From: Pseudomonas argentinensis
GTDB lineage: Bacteria > Pseudomonadota > Gammaproteobacteria > Pseudomonadales > Pseudomonadaceae
Assembly: GCF_001839655.2 (NCBI RefSeq)
Contig: NZ_CP056087.1
Span: forward strand, 4,774,001-4,838,000
Length of the DNA: 64,000 bases
Direction: 5' to 3'
Made by a program: the position numbers and the translations under genes. Numbering within the stretch: the first letter of the stretch is position 1; every line of letters starts with the position of its first letter. The notes under the pieces were generated by a model. That model was not told where the DNA came from, did no database searches, and saw nothing but the letters and a program-made list of their open reading frames with translations. Of this stretch, positions 36,352 through 45,925 are shown piece by piece.

Positions 36352-36600
36352 TTGGCCACACTGCAACCCTATCCTGCACCGGCCACGGTCAATCCCGTGG
36401 CCGGGTTTGACAGCTCGAAACTCGGCGCGATGTGCCAACCGGTGCATGCGAGAACGGCGTTTGTTCTTGCAGGCCGGCCTTTGCATGCAGTTTGCGCTGC
36501 ACCGCTCTATGGCAGATCGCGTGGGGAGATCCTCATGGTCTGCCGGCTTCCGAGTCCGGTCTGTCAACCCTGCGCGGTCTGCCTCCATATCGGTTGACAG
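36352..36600 (+). CDS. Candidate small phage Ash-like protein upstream of the BRO-N gene
   Basis: An 82-codon frame from TTG 36352 reads with VNPVAGFDSSKLGAMCQPVH and ARTAFVLAGRPLHAVCAAPL, which I associate from memory with the loosely defined Ash family of short phage proteins. It ends at TGA about 40 bases before the BRO-N start. The start codon is weak and the ribosome site poor. A strong hairpin lies within it at 36379-36404. It could instead be a structured leader; moderately uncertain. Confidence 0.35.
36561..36600. promoter_or_regulatory. Inverted repeat before the BRO-N gene
   Basis: CTGTCAACC at 36561-36569 recurs inverted as GGTTGACAG at 36592-36600, 22 bases apart and 41 bases ahead of the BRO-N ATG. 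TTGACAG also resembles a -35 box. A possible operator for the phage-type regulator. Confidence 0.35.
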
Positions 36601-36640
36601 CGATCGAGGCAGCTCCTGAACTCAACTCGGAGCCTTCACG

Positions 36641-37126
36641 ATGCATGACGCATTCATCCCCACTGCGTTCATACGCTATAACAAGCCGCTACGCGCGATT
36701 CTAATTGACCGCCAACCCTGGTTCGTCGCCAGCGATGTCGGCCGTTTGCTAGGCCAGCGCCATGCCGAACGCCTGTGCCGGCGCATGGATCCGGAGCAAA
36801 TTCGCTCCATCCAGCTGCGCCATGCCAGCGGCAGCGAAGAGCCCATACAGGTCATCAATCAGGCCGGGCTGTACAAGGCGCTGTACCGTTTCATGCACCC
36901 CGAGCACCGCAGCCTCAGCCACTGGTTTGGCGAGGAAGTCATCCCTCACCTGCACGACCTCGCAAACCAGCAACACGCGGCGCCAAGGCGCGTGCAAATG
37001 AACTGGCAAGGCGCGCACATCGGCATGCTCGACTGGCAAGGTGAACTCTGGGTTCGTCTCCAGCAGTTGCCCACCCTTGCGAATTGGCAAGAAGCGCCAG
37101 TACGGCGGCGCTGGTTCAGTTCGTAG
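36641..37126 (+). CDS. BRO-N domain protein (phage antirepressor-like)
   Basis: The 161-residue protein has a BRO-N domain in residues about 15-110: PLRAILIDRQPWFVASDVGR (WFVAxDV signature), LLGQRHAERLCRRM, VINQAGLYKALYRFMHPEHR and LSHWFGEEVIPHL. BRO-N domains bind DNA and occur in phage antirepressors. Residues beyond 115 lack the usual C-terminal Ant/KilA-C domain and are unique. The stop codon TAG lies inside the first base pairs of a REP sequence. No other phage genes are near, so it is a domesticated or orphan gene. Confidence 0.82.
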   Translation: MHDAFIPTAFIRYNKPLRAILIDRQPWFVASDVGRLLGQRHAERLCRRMDPEQIRSIQLRHASGSEEPIQVINQAGLYKALYRFMHPEHRSLSHWFGEEVIPHLHDLANQQHAAPRRVQMNWQGAHIGMLDWQGELWVRLQQLPTLANWQEAPVRRRWFSS

Positions 37127-37160
37127 CCTGGGTTGAGCAGCGCGATACCCGGGCTACGGG
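37121..37160 (+). repeat. REP sequence upstream of RAYT (single copy)
   Basis: TCGTAGCCTGGGTTGAGCAG followed by CGCGATACCCGGGCTACG. It forms an imperfect stem (GTAGCC / GGCTAC). It overlaps the stop codon of the BRO-N gene. Confidence 0.8.
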
Positions 37161-37278
37161 ATTTTTAGTGATTGAGAAAAAGTGGGGCCGTAAGGGCGAA
37201 ACTGGGTTGTCGGGCGGTAGAGAAGTGGCGCCGGAGTGCAATACGCAACTTCAAACCATGTGTTGCTGCCAATAGCGA

Positions 37279-37303
37279 TTCGCGGGCATGGCCCGCTCCC
37301 ACA
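37279..37303. repeat. Second palindrome type (GCGGGCATGGCCCGC)
   Basis: TTCGCGGGCATGGCCCGCTC then CCACAG; same family as 46887-47058. The stretch 37127-37465 contains only this and the REP copies; no gene is seen. Confidence 0.7.
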
Positions 37304-37357
37304 GGTGGTACTGCCACAATTGCGCCTCCACCTCCTCCCGTCGCCACAGCCACAGTT

Positions 37358-37430
37358 CGTAGCCTGGTTTGAGCAGCGCGATACCCAGGAAAGCTCTCCC
37401 GGGTATCGCTCTGCTCAACCCAGGCTACAT
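37358..37430. repeat. Inverted REP pair just upstream of the RAYT gene
   Basis: The left copy CGTAGCCTGGTTTGAGCAGC... and the right copy ...CGCTCTGCTCAACCCAGGCTAC are opposite in orientation, separated by 9 bases. They form a long hairpin 35 bases before the RAYT start, the arrangement seen in REP doublets. Confidence 0.85.
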
Positions 37431-37465
37431 TTGAAGGGTGTTTCTTCTGCAAGGGACTGCAGGCA

Positions 37466-37999
37466 ATGGTGCTGTATCGCCGCGACAAAACGCCGGGCGC
37501 CACCTGGTTCTTCACACTCAACCTGGCAGATCGCCGCCGCGACTTGCTGACTGCACATATCGACTTGCTGCGTGCCAGCTTCCGCCATGTAATGCGGCTT
37601 CACCCGTGGCACATCGACGCCATCGTCATCCTTCCCGATCACTTCCACGCCCTGTGTACCCTGCCACCTGGCGATGCGGATTTCGCCTTGCGCTGGCGGC
37701 TTATCAAGAGTGGCTTTTCCAGAGCCCTGCCAATCGACGAACGTATATCCGCCAGCCGACAGCGCAAGGGCGAGCGAGGCATATGGCAGCAACGCTTCTG
37801 GGAGCATCGGATTCGTGACGAGGAGGACTTCGCTCGGCATGTCGATTACATCCACCACAACCCGCGCAAGCATGGGCATGTAGCGCGAGTGATTGATTGG
37901 CCGTGGTCGTCGTTTCATCGTTATGTGGCAGCGGGGTTGCTGCCAGCGGATTGGGCGGGTGGCGGGGACGATCAGATGTTTGCGGGGGAGAGATTGTAG
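37466..37999 (+). mobile_element. REP-associated tyrosine transposase (RAYT, Y1 HUH)
   Basis: The 177-residue protein belongs to the TnpA-REP/Y1 transposase family. The HUH metal motif is in VILPDHFHALCTLP (His-x-His, preceded by the family I-x-P-D), and the catalytic Tyr is probably in HVDYIHHNPRKHGHV, the family signature ending in WPWSSFHRYV. These enzymes recognise and process single-stranded REP hairpins. It is flanked by REP sequences at 37121-37430 and 38017-38092. RBS AAGGGA lies nine bases before ATG 37466. It seems full length and intact. Confidence 0.92.
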
Positions 38000-38016
38000 C
38001 GAGCCATGAAAATCAT

Positions 38017-38092
38017 CCCCGGGTGTCGCTTCGCTCGACGCCGGGCTACGGGGTCGCGTAGCCTGCGGTTGAGCGTAGCGATACCCAGGAAT
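38017..38092. repeat. REP doublet downstream of the RAYT gene
   Basis: A left copy reads CCCCGGGTGTCGCTTCGCTC...GGGCTACG on the inverted strand and a right copy CGTAGCCTGCGGTTGAGCGT...ATACCCAGG on the plus strand. They differ from the upstream copies at several loop positions. Confidence 0.82.
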
Positions 38093-38106
38093 TGTCGCCA
38101 AGACTG

Positions 38107-38133
38107 AAAAGGCCGATCTCTCGACCGGCCTTT
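38107..38133 (-). terminator. Rho-independent terminator after bauABC
   Basis: On the minus strand AAAGGCCGGTC-GAG-AGATCGGCCTTTT: a stem with a short loop and T tail, 19 bases past the bauC stop. Confidence 0.85.
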
Positions 38134-38151
38134 CATTTACCTCACCCCACC

Positions 38152-39651
<1,500 letters not shown>

Positions 39652-39718
39652 TGGGTCCTCCGAATATTGCTCGCGTGGCCGACAGCGACGCAGGCCGCTG
39701 CCGCCGGGGATGGGGTTG

Positions 39719-40006
39719 TCACTTGAGTTCGGTTTCGACGAAGACCACTTCGTGGTCGCTGGCGTTGACCACGTTGTGCTCGACGCCGGCCTTGCGGAAG
39801 TAGCTCTGCCCGGCGATCAGCGCCGCGCGCTTGTCGCCTTCCGGGGTTTCCAGCAGCAGGGTGCCGTCGGTGATCGGCACCACCACGTAATCGTAACCAT
39901 GGCGGTGGCGGCCGGTTTCGGCGCCGGGGGCGAAACGCCACTCGGTGACGATCACCTCGTCGTTGTCTACCTGCACGGTGGCCACCGCCTGTTGTCGATC
40001 GGCCAT
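39719..40006 (-). CDS. bauB: Small cupin protein BauB-like
   Basis: The 95-residue protein is a single cupin barrel: [18 protein letters not shown] (metal-type motif 1 with His-x-His) and [18 protein letters not shown] (motif 2). No signal peptide. The start ATG 40006 overlaps the bauA stop by one base (TGATG). In P. aeruginosa the corresponding gene between bauA and bauC is required for or associated with beta-alanine use; its chemistry is not known to me. Assignment rests on position and size. Confidence 0.78.
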   Translation of the reverse strand: MADRQQAVATVQVDNDEVIVTEWRFAPGAETGRHRHGYDYVVVPITDGTLLLETPEGDKRAALIAGQSYFRKAGVEHNVVNASDHEVVFVETELK

Positions 40007-41352
40007 CAATTGATGCCTTGCAGGGCATCGCCGACCGCGCTGAACACCCGGTCGAGGTCTTCGATCCTGGCGTTGAACATTGGCCCGAACTGCAGGCCGT
40101 CGCCGCCGAAGCGCACGTAGAAACCGGCTTTCCACAGGGCGATGCCGGCCTCGTAGGGGCGGATGGTCGGGTCGCCATCACGGGGCGCCAGCTGGATCGC
40201 GCCGGCCAGGCCGCAGTTGCGGATGTCGACCACGTGCTTGGCGCCCTTGAGGCCGTGGATGGCGTTCTCGAACCTGGGCGCCAGCTCTGCGGCCTGCTGG
40301 ATCAGGTTCTCGCGCTTGAGCAGTTCCAGCGAGGCCAGGCCGGCGGCGCAGGCCACCGGGTGGGCCGAATAGGTGTAGCCGTGGGTGAACTCGATCATGT
40401 GCTCGGGCGTCGGCTGGCCCATGAAGGTCTGGTAGATCTCGCGGCTGGCGATCACCGCACCCAGGGGGATGGCACCGTTGGTGATCTGCTTGGCGACGTT
40501 GAGGATATCCGGCGTGACGCCGAAGTACTCGGCACCGGTCCACTTGCCCATGCGCCCGAAGGCGGTGATCACTTCGTCAAAGATCAGCAGGATATTGTGC
40601 TGGGTACAGATCTCGCGCAGGCGTTCCAGGTAACCCGCCGGCGGCACGATGACGCCGGCCGAGCCGGACATGGGCTCGACGATCACCGCAGCGATGTTCG
40701 AGGCATCGTGCAGCTCGATCAGCTTGAGCAGTTCGTTGGCCAGCTCGACGCCGCCAGTCTCGGCAGCGCCCCTGGTAAAGGCCATGCCCGGTTGCAGGGT
40801 GTGTGGCAGGTGGTCGACGTCCATCAACTGCCCATACATCTTGCGGTTGCCGGCGATGCCGCCGAGGCTGGTGCCGGCGATGTTGACGCCGTGGTAGCCG
40901 CGGGCACGGCCGATGAACTTGGTCTTGCTGGCCTGGCCCTTGAGGCGCCAGTAGGCCTTGGCCATCTTCACCGCGGTGTCGGCGCACTCGGAACCCGACC
41001 CAGTGAAGAACACATGGTTGAGTTCGCCCGGCATCAGGTCGGCCATCTGCTCGGCCAGCTTGAACGACAGCGGGTGGGCGTACTGGAAGCCCGGCGAGTA
41101 GTCGAGGGTGCCGAGCTGCTTGGCCACCGCGTCCTGAATCTCCTGGCGGCAATGGCCGGCGCCGCAGGTCCACAGGCCCGACAGGCTGTCGTAGACCTTG
41201 CGACCGGCGTCGTCGGTCAGCCAGGCGCCTTCGCCGGCGACGATGATCCGCGGGTCGCGCTGGAAGCTGCGGTTGGCGGAAAACGGCATCCAGTGGGCGT
41301 CCAGCTTGAGCTGGCTGGCCAGGGGCGGCGTGGCGGTCTGCGGCATGTTCAT
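40006..41352 (-). CDS. bauA: Beta-alanine--pyruvate transaminase (omega-amino acid aminotransferase)
   Basis: The 448-residue class III aminotransferase starts MNMPQTATPPLASQLKLDAH. PLP-binding Lys is in LNVAKQITNGAIPLGAVIAS (about residue 287), the Asp in LLIFDEVITAFGRMGKWTG, and GSGSECADTAVKMAKAYWRL binds the cofactor phosphate. It moves the amino group of beta-alanine (and related omega-amines) to pyruvate, giving malonate semialdehyde for BauC. First gene of bauABC, divergent from a LysR-type regulator 188 bases away. Confidence 0.92.
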   Translation of the reverse strand: MNMPQTATPPLASQLKLDAHWMPFSANRSFQRDPRIIVAGEGAWLTDDAGRKVYDSLSGLWTCGAGHCRQEIQDAVAKQLGTLDYSPGFQYAHPLSFKLAEQMADLMPGELNHVFFTGSGSECADTAVKMAKAYWRLKGQASKTKFIGRARGYHGVNIAGTSLGGIAGNRKMYGQLMDVDHLPHTLQPGMAFTRGAAETGGVELANELLKLIELHDASNIAAVIVEPMSGSAGVIVPPAGYLERLREICTQHNILLIFDEVITAFGRMGKWTGAEYFGVTPDILNVAKQITNGAIPLGAVIASREIYQTFMGQPTPEHMIEFTHGYTYSAHPVACAAGLASLELLKRENLIQQAAELAPRFENAIHGLKGAKHVVDIRNCGLAGAIQLAPRDGDPTIRPYEAGIALWKAGFYVRFGGDGLQFGPMFNARIEDLDRVFSAVGDALQGIN

Positions 41353-41391
41353 GGCGATGGCCTCGGCAGTGGCGGCGTGATCGGGAGGAAC

Positions 41392-41448
41392 GTGGGAGGG
41401 GCTTTAGCCGCGAAAATCGACAGCTATTGCGGCTGAAGCCGCTCCCAC
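41392..41448. repeat. REP-like palindrome in the bauA-bauR intergenic region
   Basis: GTGGGAGGGGCTTTAGCCGC and its inverted near-copy GCGGCTGAAGCCGCTCCCAC lie 57 bases apart end to end. This is the classical P. putida-type REP pattern. It sits between two divergent promoters. Confidence 0.8.
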
Positions 41449-41540
41449 AAGTAGGGGCGTCAGTTGCCAGCAAAGGTGCCACGGGCATAGAGTCAGTAAA
41501 ACAGCACTCTTCTTATCTTCAGTTCAAGGTTCACTAAACA

Positions 41541-42461
41541 ATGAGCGCCCGCCGCCCCGAACCTCTCGCCCAGGTCAGTGACTTCGATATCCGCCTGCTC
41601 AAGCTGTTTCGCAGCGTGGTCGAGTGTGGCGGTTTTTCAGCAGCGGAGAGCGTACTGGGCATCGGTCGTTCGGCGATCAGCCAGCAGATGAGCGACCTGG
41701 AGCAGCGCCTCGGTTTGCGCCTGTGCCAGCGTGGCCGCGCCGGCTTCGCCCTGACCGAGGAAGGCCGCGAGGTGTACCAGTCGACCCAGCAACTGCTGGC
41801 AGCGCTGGAGAGCTTTCGCACCGAGGTCAACGGCCTGCACCAGCACCTGCGCGGCGAGCTGAATATCGGCCTGACCGACAACCTGGTGACGGTGCCACAC
41901 ATGCGCATCACCGGCGCCCTCGCCCGCCTCAAGGAGCGCGGGCCGGACGTGCGGGTGAACATCCGCATGACCCCGCCCAGCGAGGTCGAGCAGGGCGTGC
42001 TCGACGGGCGCCTGCATGTCGGCGTGGTGCCGGTGGTCGGCGGTTTGTCCGGCCTGGATTACCAGCCGCTGTACGACGAACGCTCGCGGCTCTACTGCGC
42101 GGTCGGCCACCCGCTGTTCTACGTCGATGATCGTGAGCTGGCGGACGAGCGCCTCAACGCCCAGGACGCCATTGCACCGACCTTCCGCCTGCCGCCGGAG
42201 ATCCAGAACCACTACGGGGTGCTCAACTGCACTGCCAGCGCGTCGGACCGCGAAGGCATGGCGTTTCTGATTCTCACTGGCCGTTATATCGGTTACCTGC
42301 CGGACCACTATGCCGAAGCCTGGATCAAGGAAGGCCGCCTGCGCGCGCTGAAGGCCGGCACGCGCTTCTACGACATCAGCCTGGCCTCGGTGACCCGCAA
42401 GGGCCGCCGGCCGCATCTGGTGCTTGAGAGTTTCCTGCAGGAATTGGCGGCCAGCGCCTGA
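41541..42461 (+). CDS. bauR: LysR-type regulator, BauR-like
   Basis: The 306-residue regulator has the N-terminal winged HTH (residues about 14-72) with KLFRSVVECGGFSAAESVLG and SQQMSDLEQRLGLRLCQRGR, and a LysR substrate-binding domain. It is divergent from bauABC. In P. aeruginosa BauR activates bauABCD in response to beta-alanine; here the same is inferred from gene order. The effector site cannot be read from sequence. Confidence 0.85.
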   Translation: MSARRPEPLAQVSDFDIRLLKLFRSVVECGGFSAAESVLGIGRSAISQQMSDLEQRLGLRLCQRGRAGFALTEEGREVYQSTQQLLAALESFRTEVNGLHQHLRGELNIGLTDNLVTVPHMRITGALARLKERGPDVRVNIRMTPPSEVEQGVLDGRLHVGVVPVVGGLSGLDYQPLYDERSRLYCAVGHPLFYVDDRELADERLNAQDAIAPTFRLPPEIQNHYGVLNCTASASDREGMAFLILTGRYIGYLPDHYAEAWIKEGRLRALKAGTRFYDISLASVTRKGRRPHLVLESFLQELAASA

Positions 42462-42529
42462 GCCGCCGCATAGGGAGAGTTATGGCCCCGGGGGCGCGGC
42501 CCTCGACCCAGGCTACGGCGCGTTCAGGG

Positions 42530-42898
42530 TCAGGCCTTGAGCGGGTCGTGGCCCCAGTTCATCAGCGACTGGCGCCAGCGGCTGTCTTCCACGTCACCGG
42601 CCGGGCGCTGTTTGAGATGGCGGTGCACGTAGCCGATCACCTTGCGCATCGCCTGGTAGTCGTCCGCCTCCAATTGGGCCACGCGTTTACCTTTGATCTC
42701 TAGAATGCGCTCGCCCATCTGGTGGCCGACCGACTGGCCGTCGCCCGCGGACTCCACCTTGCGGCCGCCCTTGGTCATGCCCACGCGCTTGCTGTCGGCA
42801 GCATGCAACCAGCGGCGCAGGCGTGATGGCGGCATATTCACCGCGTCCTTGAAATCGCTGCGAATGGCTTTTTTCTGGGCTTCGCTCAACTCGCTCAT
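42530..42898 (-). CDS. DUF3140 family protein
   Basis: The 122-residue protein has the DUF3140 pattern: SDFKDAVNMPPSRLRRWLHA near residues 14-33, SVGHQMGERILEIKG and DYQAMRKVIGYVHRHLKQRP, ending with the WGHDP motif. Its role is unknown; no signal or TM. It overlaps the upstream DUF5872 gene by four bases, so the two are expressed together. Members of this family frequently neighbour genes for nucleic-acid or stress functions, but I infer nothing specific. Confidence 0.88.
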   Translation of the reverse strand: MSELSEAQKKAIRSDFKDAVNMPPSRLRRWLHAADSKRVGMTKGGRKVESAGDGQSVGHQMGERILEIKGKRVAQLEADDYQAMRKVIGYVHRHLKQRPAGDVEDSRWRQSLMNWGHDPLKA

Positions 42899-43413
42899 TT
42901 GCCACCCTTCTGTTCCAGCGCGGTAACCAGCTCGTCCTTCTTCATCCGCGAGCGACCCCGGATGTGTTTGCTCGCCGCGCGCTTCATCAGCTCGGCCTTG
43001 TTCAGCCCGCCCAGCGCTGGTGTGCGGTGCTCGGCGGCCTTCTCGGCGACATCTTTCGGCTGTTTGGAGTGCTGGCGCCCGGCGCGGCTGTCCACGCGTT
43101 TCTTGCGGGTGCTGCGCGCGTAGTCCTTGTCGCTCAGTTCATCGCGGGCGTTCTTGGGCAGGTAGCGTTCGCCGGTTTCGCCGGAGGGCTTGCCGGATTT
43201 GGTGTCCCAGTCCTGCTCGGTCCACTGCTGCAAGTGGTTGTCGGCCTCCTTGCCGCCTTGGTAACCGCCGCCCTCCTGCTGGTAGAGCTGCACGGCGAGC
43301 TGCGCCTTGCGCGCCGACCACTGGCCGGGCTTGCCACCCTTGTCGCCTTTGGTGACGCGCTGCTTAACCCTGTCCCACAACGCTGGATCGGTCTTCTTCG
43401 CGGTGCTGCTCAT
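42895..43413 (-). CDS. DUF5872 protein with C-terminal SAP-like helix-extension-helix
   Basis: The 172-residue very basic protein has an N-terminal DUF5872 region (DPALWDRVKQRVTKGDKGGK, KAQLAVQLYQQEGGGYQGGK) and a C-terminal stretch (LNKAELMKRAASKHIRGRSR then KKDELVTALE) with the shape of a SAP or Rho-N nucleic-acid-binding motif. The centre is a Lys/Arg-rich linker. Start ATG 43413; the longer frame runs into the divergent promoter region. With DUF3140 it forms a two-gene unit; DNA or RNA association is plausible. Confidence 0.8.
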   Translation of the reverse strand: MSSTAKKTDPALWDRVKQRVTKGDKGGKPGQWSARKAQLAVQLYQQEGGGYQGGKEADNHLQQWTEQDWDTKSGKPSGETGERYLPKNARDELSDKDYARSTRKKRVDSRAGRQHSKQPKDVAEKAAEHRTPALGGLNKAELMKRAASKHIRGRSRMKKDELVTALEQKGGK

Positions 43414-43613
43414 CGGGGCGTCCTCGCCGGTGGCTGTCCTGATAGATGACCCTGCCAACCCGACTGCCGTCACCCATGGCGGACAGACGGAACGCCAGCG
43501 ACTATGCGGCGCTCTCAAGACACACCAGGTAACAAGTAACGCCAGGCGGGTGGCCGGTCCACCGGGCTCGGCGACTAGTCTCTTCTGCTTAGCCCTTCGC
43601 AACGGAGCACGCC

Positions 43614-44537
43614 ATGCCCAGCCGTCGCCATTTCCTGCAGGGCAGCGCTGCCCTGATGACCCTTGCGGCCAGCAGCCAGCTGCTGCCCGGCTTCGCCTTC
43701 GCCGCCAACCCGGCCGCCGTGCTGCAGCGCAAGATTCCGTCCAGCGACGAGAGCCTGCCGGTGATCGGCCTCGGCACCTCCCAGACCTTCAACGTGGGCC
43801 TCGACGAATCCAGCCTGGAGGATCTCGACGAAGTGATGCGCGCCTTCATCAATGGCGGCGGCACGCTGATCGATACCGCGCCCAGCTACGGCCGGGCCGA
43901 AGCGGTGACCGGCGAGTTGCTCAAGCGCACCAGGACCCAGGGCAAGGCGTTTCTCGCCTCCAAGCTGTCGAGCACCGGCCGTGAGCGCGGCCTGGCGCAG
44001 TTCCAGGCCAGCCTCAAGGCCCTGCAGGCCGACAGGATGGACCTCCTGCAGGTACACAACCTGCAGGACACCACCACTCAGCTGGCCCTGGCCCGCGAGC
44101 TGCGCGAACAGGGCAAGGTGCGCTACATCGGCATCACCCACTACATCGAGTCGGCCCATGACGACCTGCTGGCGGTGCTGGCCAAGGAGAAAGTCGACTT
44201 CGTGCAGTTCAACTATTCGGTGGGCGAGCGCAACGCCGAAAAGCGCCTGCTGCCCTACTGCCGGGACAATGGCATCGCCACGCTGATCAACCGCCCCTTC
44301 CAGCGCGCGCAACTGCTCGGCCGGGTCAAGGGCAAGCCGCTGCCGGAGTGGGCCACCGAGATCGACGCCACCTCCTGGGCGCAGCTGCTGCTCAAGTTCA
44401 TCCTCGCCAACGAGGCCGTGACCGCAGTGATTCCGGCCACCTCCAACCCGCGCTATGTGGTCGACAACCTCAAGGCCGGCCAGGGTCGCCTGCCGGATAC
44501 CGCGCAGCGCCAGCGCATCGTCCAGGCCTTCGGCTGA
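43614..44537 (+). CDS. Tat-exported aldo/keto reductase
   Basis: The 307-residue protein begins MPSRRHFLQGSAALMTLAAS, a twin-arginine signal, so it is probably folded with its NADP in the cytoplasm and exported, cleavage near AFA at residue 31. The aldo/keto reductase barrel shows GLGTSQTFNVG, LIDTAPSYGRAEAVTGELLK (Asp and Tyr), FLASKLSS (Lys) and LLQVHNLQD (His). A periplasmic reductase is unusual; the role is unknown. Divergent from the DUF5872/DUF3140 pair, 200 bases apart. Confidence 0.88.
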   Translation: MPSRRHFLQGSAALMTLAASSQLLPGFAFAANPAAVLQRKIPSSDESLPVIGLGTSQTFNVGLDESSLEDLDEVMRAFINGGGTLIDTAPSYGRAEAVTGELLKRTRTQGKAFLASKLSSTGRERGLAQFQASLKALQADRMDLLQVHNLQDTTTQLALARELREQGKVRYIGITHYIESAHDDLLAVLAKEKVDFVQFNYSVGERNAEKRLLPYCRDNGIATLINRPFQRAQLLGRVKGKPLPEWATEIDATSWAQLLLKFILANEAVTAVIPATSNPRYVVDNLKAGQGRLPDTAQRQRIVQAFG

Positions 44538-44649
44538 CCGCGCCACGAGCCCAGCGGGCAGATAATTGCAGCGCCAGCGCTTGTCACGCCCGCTACGGTG
44601 GAGTATCTGTTCACCCGCTGTGCCCCCAGATCACCACGGAAGTCCCCTG

Positions 44650-45309
44650 ATGCCCCTCGACGCCACCGCTCCCCGCGCCACCACCGGCAAACCGACTGGC
44701 CGCATCCGGCAGAAGAACGAAGAAGCGATCATCGCGGCCGCCGAGGAAGAGTTCGCCCGCCACGGCTTCAAGGGCACCAGCATGAACACCATCGCCCAGG
44801 CGGTGGGCCTGCCCAAGGCCAACCTGCATTACTACTTCAGCAGCAAGCAGGGCCTGTACCTGGCCGTGCTGAGCAATATCCTGGCCCTGTGGGACAGCGC
44901 CTTCGACAGCCTGAGCGTCGACGACGACCCGGCCGAGGCGCTGGAGCGCTACATCCGCGCCAAGATGGAATATTCGCGCCGCTACCCCAAGGCTTCGCGC
45001 ATCTTCGCCATGGAAGTGATCAGCGGCGGCGCCTTCCTGTCCCAGCACTTCGGCAAGGATCACCAGAGCTGGTTTCGCGAGCGCGCGGCGATCTTCGAGC
45101 AGTGGATCGCCGCCGGCAAGATGGAGCCGGTCGACCCCATGAACCTGATCTTCCTGATCTGGAGCAGCACCCAGTACCACGCCGACTTCGCTTCGGAGAT
45201 CTGCCGGGTCAGTGGCCGCTCGCGCCTGACCAAGCCCGATTACCAGGCCGCGGCGGACAACATGGTGCGCATCATCCTCAGGGGTTGCGGGCTGAAGCCG
45301 AGCCTCTGA
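44650..45309 (+). CDS. TetR-family regulator, RutR-like
   Basis: The 219-residue regulator has an HTH in residues about 18-70 (FARHGFKGTSMNTIAQAVGL, PKANLHYYFSSKQGLYLAVL) and a RutR-type C-terminal domain with EVISGGAFLSQHFGKDHQSW and the FLIWSSTQYHADFASEI signature, seen in regulators of pyrimidine degradation and amine catabolism. Start ATG 44650 is the one that preserves the HTH and has AGTCCCCTG before it; the upstream frame is open but lacks similarity. Its stop overlaps yigZ by one base. Confidence 0.88.
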   Translation: MPLDATAPRATTGKPTGRIRQKNEEAIIAAAEEEFARHGFKGTSMNTIAQAVGLPKANLHYYFSSKQGLYLAVLSNILALWDSAFDSLSVDDDPAEALERYIRAKMEYSRRYPKASRIFAMEVISGGAFLSQHFGKDHQSWFRERAAIFEQWIAAGKMEPVDPMNLIFLIWSSTQYHADFASEICRVSGRSRLTKPDYQAAADNMVRIILRGCGLKPSL

Positions 45310-45896
45310 TGCCTTACCTGCTACTCGCCCCTTGCGACTACCGCGAGGAAATCCGCAAGAGCCGTTTTCTCGCCCAGGCCCGCGCCGTCAGCAGCGCGGC
45401 GGAGGCCCAGGCCCTTATCGAGCAGCTCAGCGAACCGGGCGCCTCGCACAACTGCTGGGCCTGGAAGATTGGCCAGCAGTATCGCTTCAGCGACGACGGG
45501 GAGCCTGGCGGCACCGCTGGGCGACCCATTCTCGCCGCCATCGAGGCCCAGGGTTTCGACGGCGTGGCCGTGGTGGTGACACGCTGGTACGGCGGCATCC
45601 AGCTCGGCACCGGCGGCCTGGCCCGTGCTTACGGCGGCAGCGCCAACAAATGCCTGCAGAACGCCGAGCGCCAGGAGCAGGTGCCGTGCACCGCCTGTGC
45701 CTGCCATTGCGGTTTCGCCGAGCTGGCCCTGCTCAAGTCGCGCCTGGCCGAATTCGGCGCCCTGCTGGAACAGGAAAGCTTCGATGCCGATGGCGCCGAG
45801 CTGCAGTTGGCCGTGCCGCAGCCCCAGGTCCAGGCCCTGCAGCGCCTGCTGGCCGATATCAGCCGCGGGCGCAGCATCCTGCGCATCATCGAGTAA
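45309..45896 (+). CDS. YigZ/IMPACT family protein
   Basis: The 195-residue protein has an N-terminal IMPACT domain (KSRFLAQARAVSSAAEAQAL, SHNCWAWKIG, FSDDGEPGGTAGRPIL, VVVTRWYGGIQLGTGGLARA) and a C-terminal DUF1949 part from about residue 130. E. coli YigZ is of unknown function, linked to ribosome-related processes. The start overlaps the RutR-like stop (TGATG), so the pair is one transcript. Cytoplasmic. Confidence 0.92.
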   Translation: MPYLLLAPCDYREEIRKSRFLAQARAVSSAAEAQALIEQLSEPGASHNCWAWKIGQQYRFSDDGEPGGTAGRPILAAIEAQGFDGVAVVVTRWYGGIQLGTGGLARAYGGSANKCLQNAERQEQVPCTACACHCGFAELALLKSRLAEFGALLEQESFDADGAELQLAVPQPQVQALQRLLADISRGRSILRIIE

Positions 45897-45925
45897 CACA
45901 ACCACCCACCTGCCCTGGAGCCCCC

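Noticed and set aside
36100..36700. Several overlapping frames in the livK upstream region
   Set aside because: Only the frame from 36352 shows a recognisable pattern; the others are shadows of it.
42895..43602. Longer DUF5872 protein from 43602
   Set aside because: Extra 63 residues would cover the divergent promoter region and resemble no DUF5872 N-terminus.
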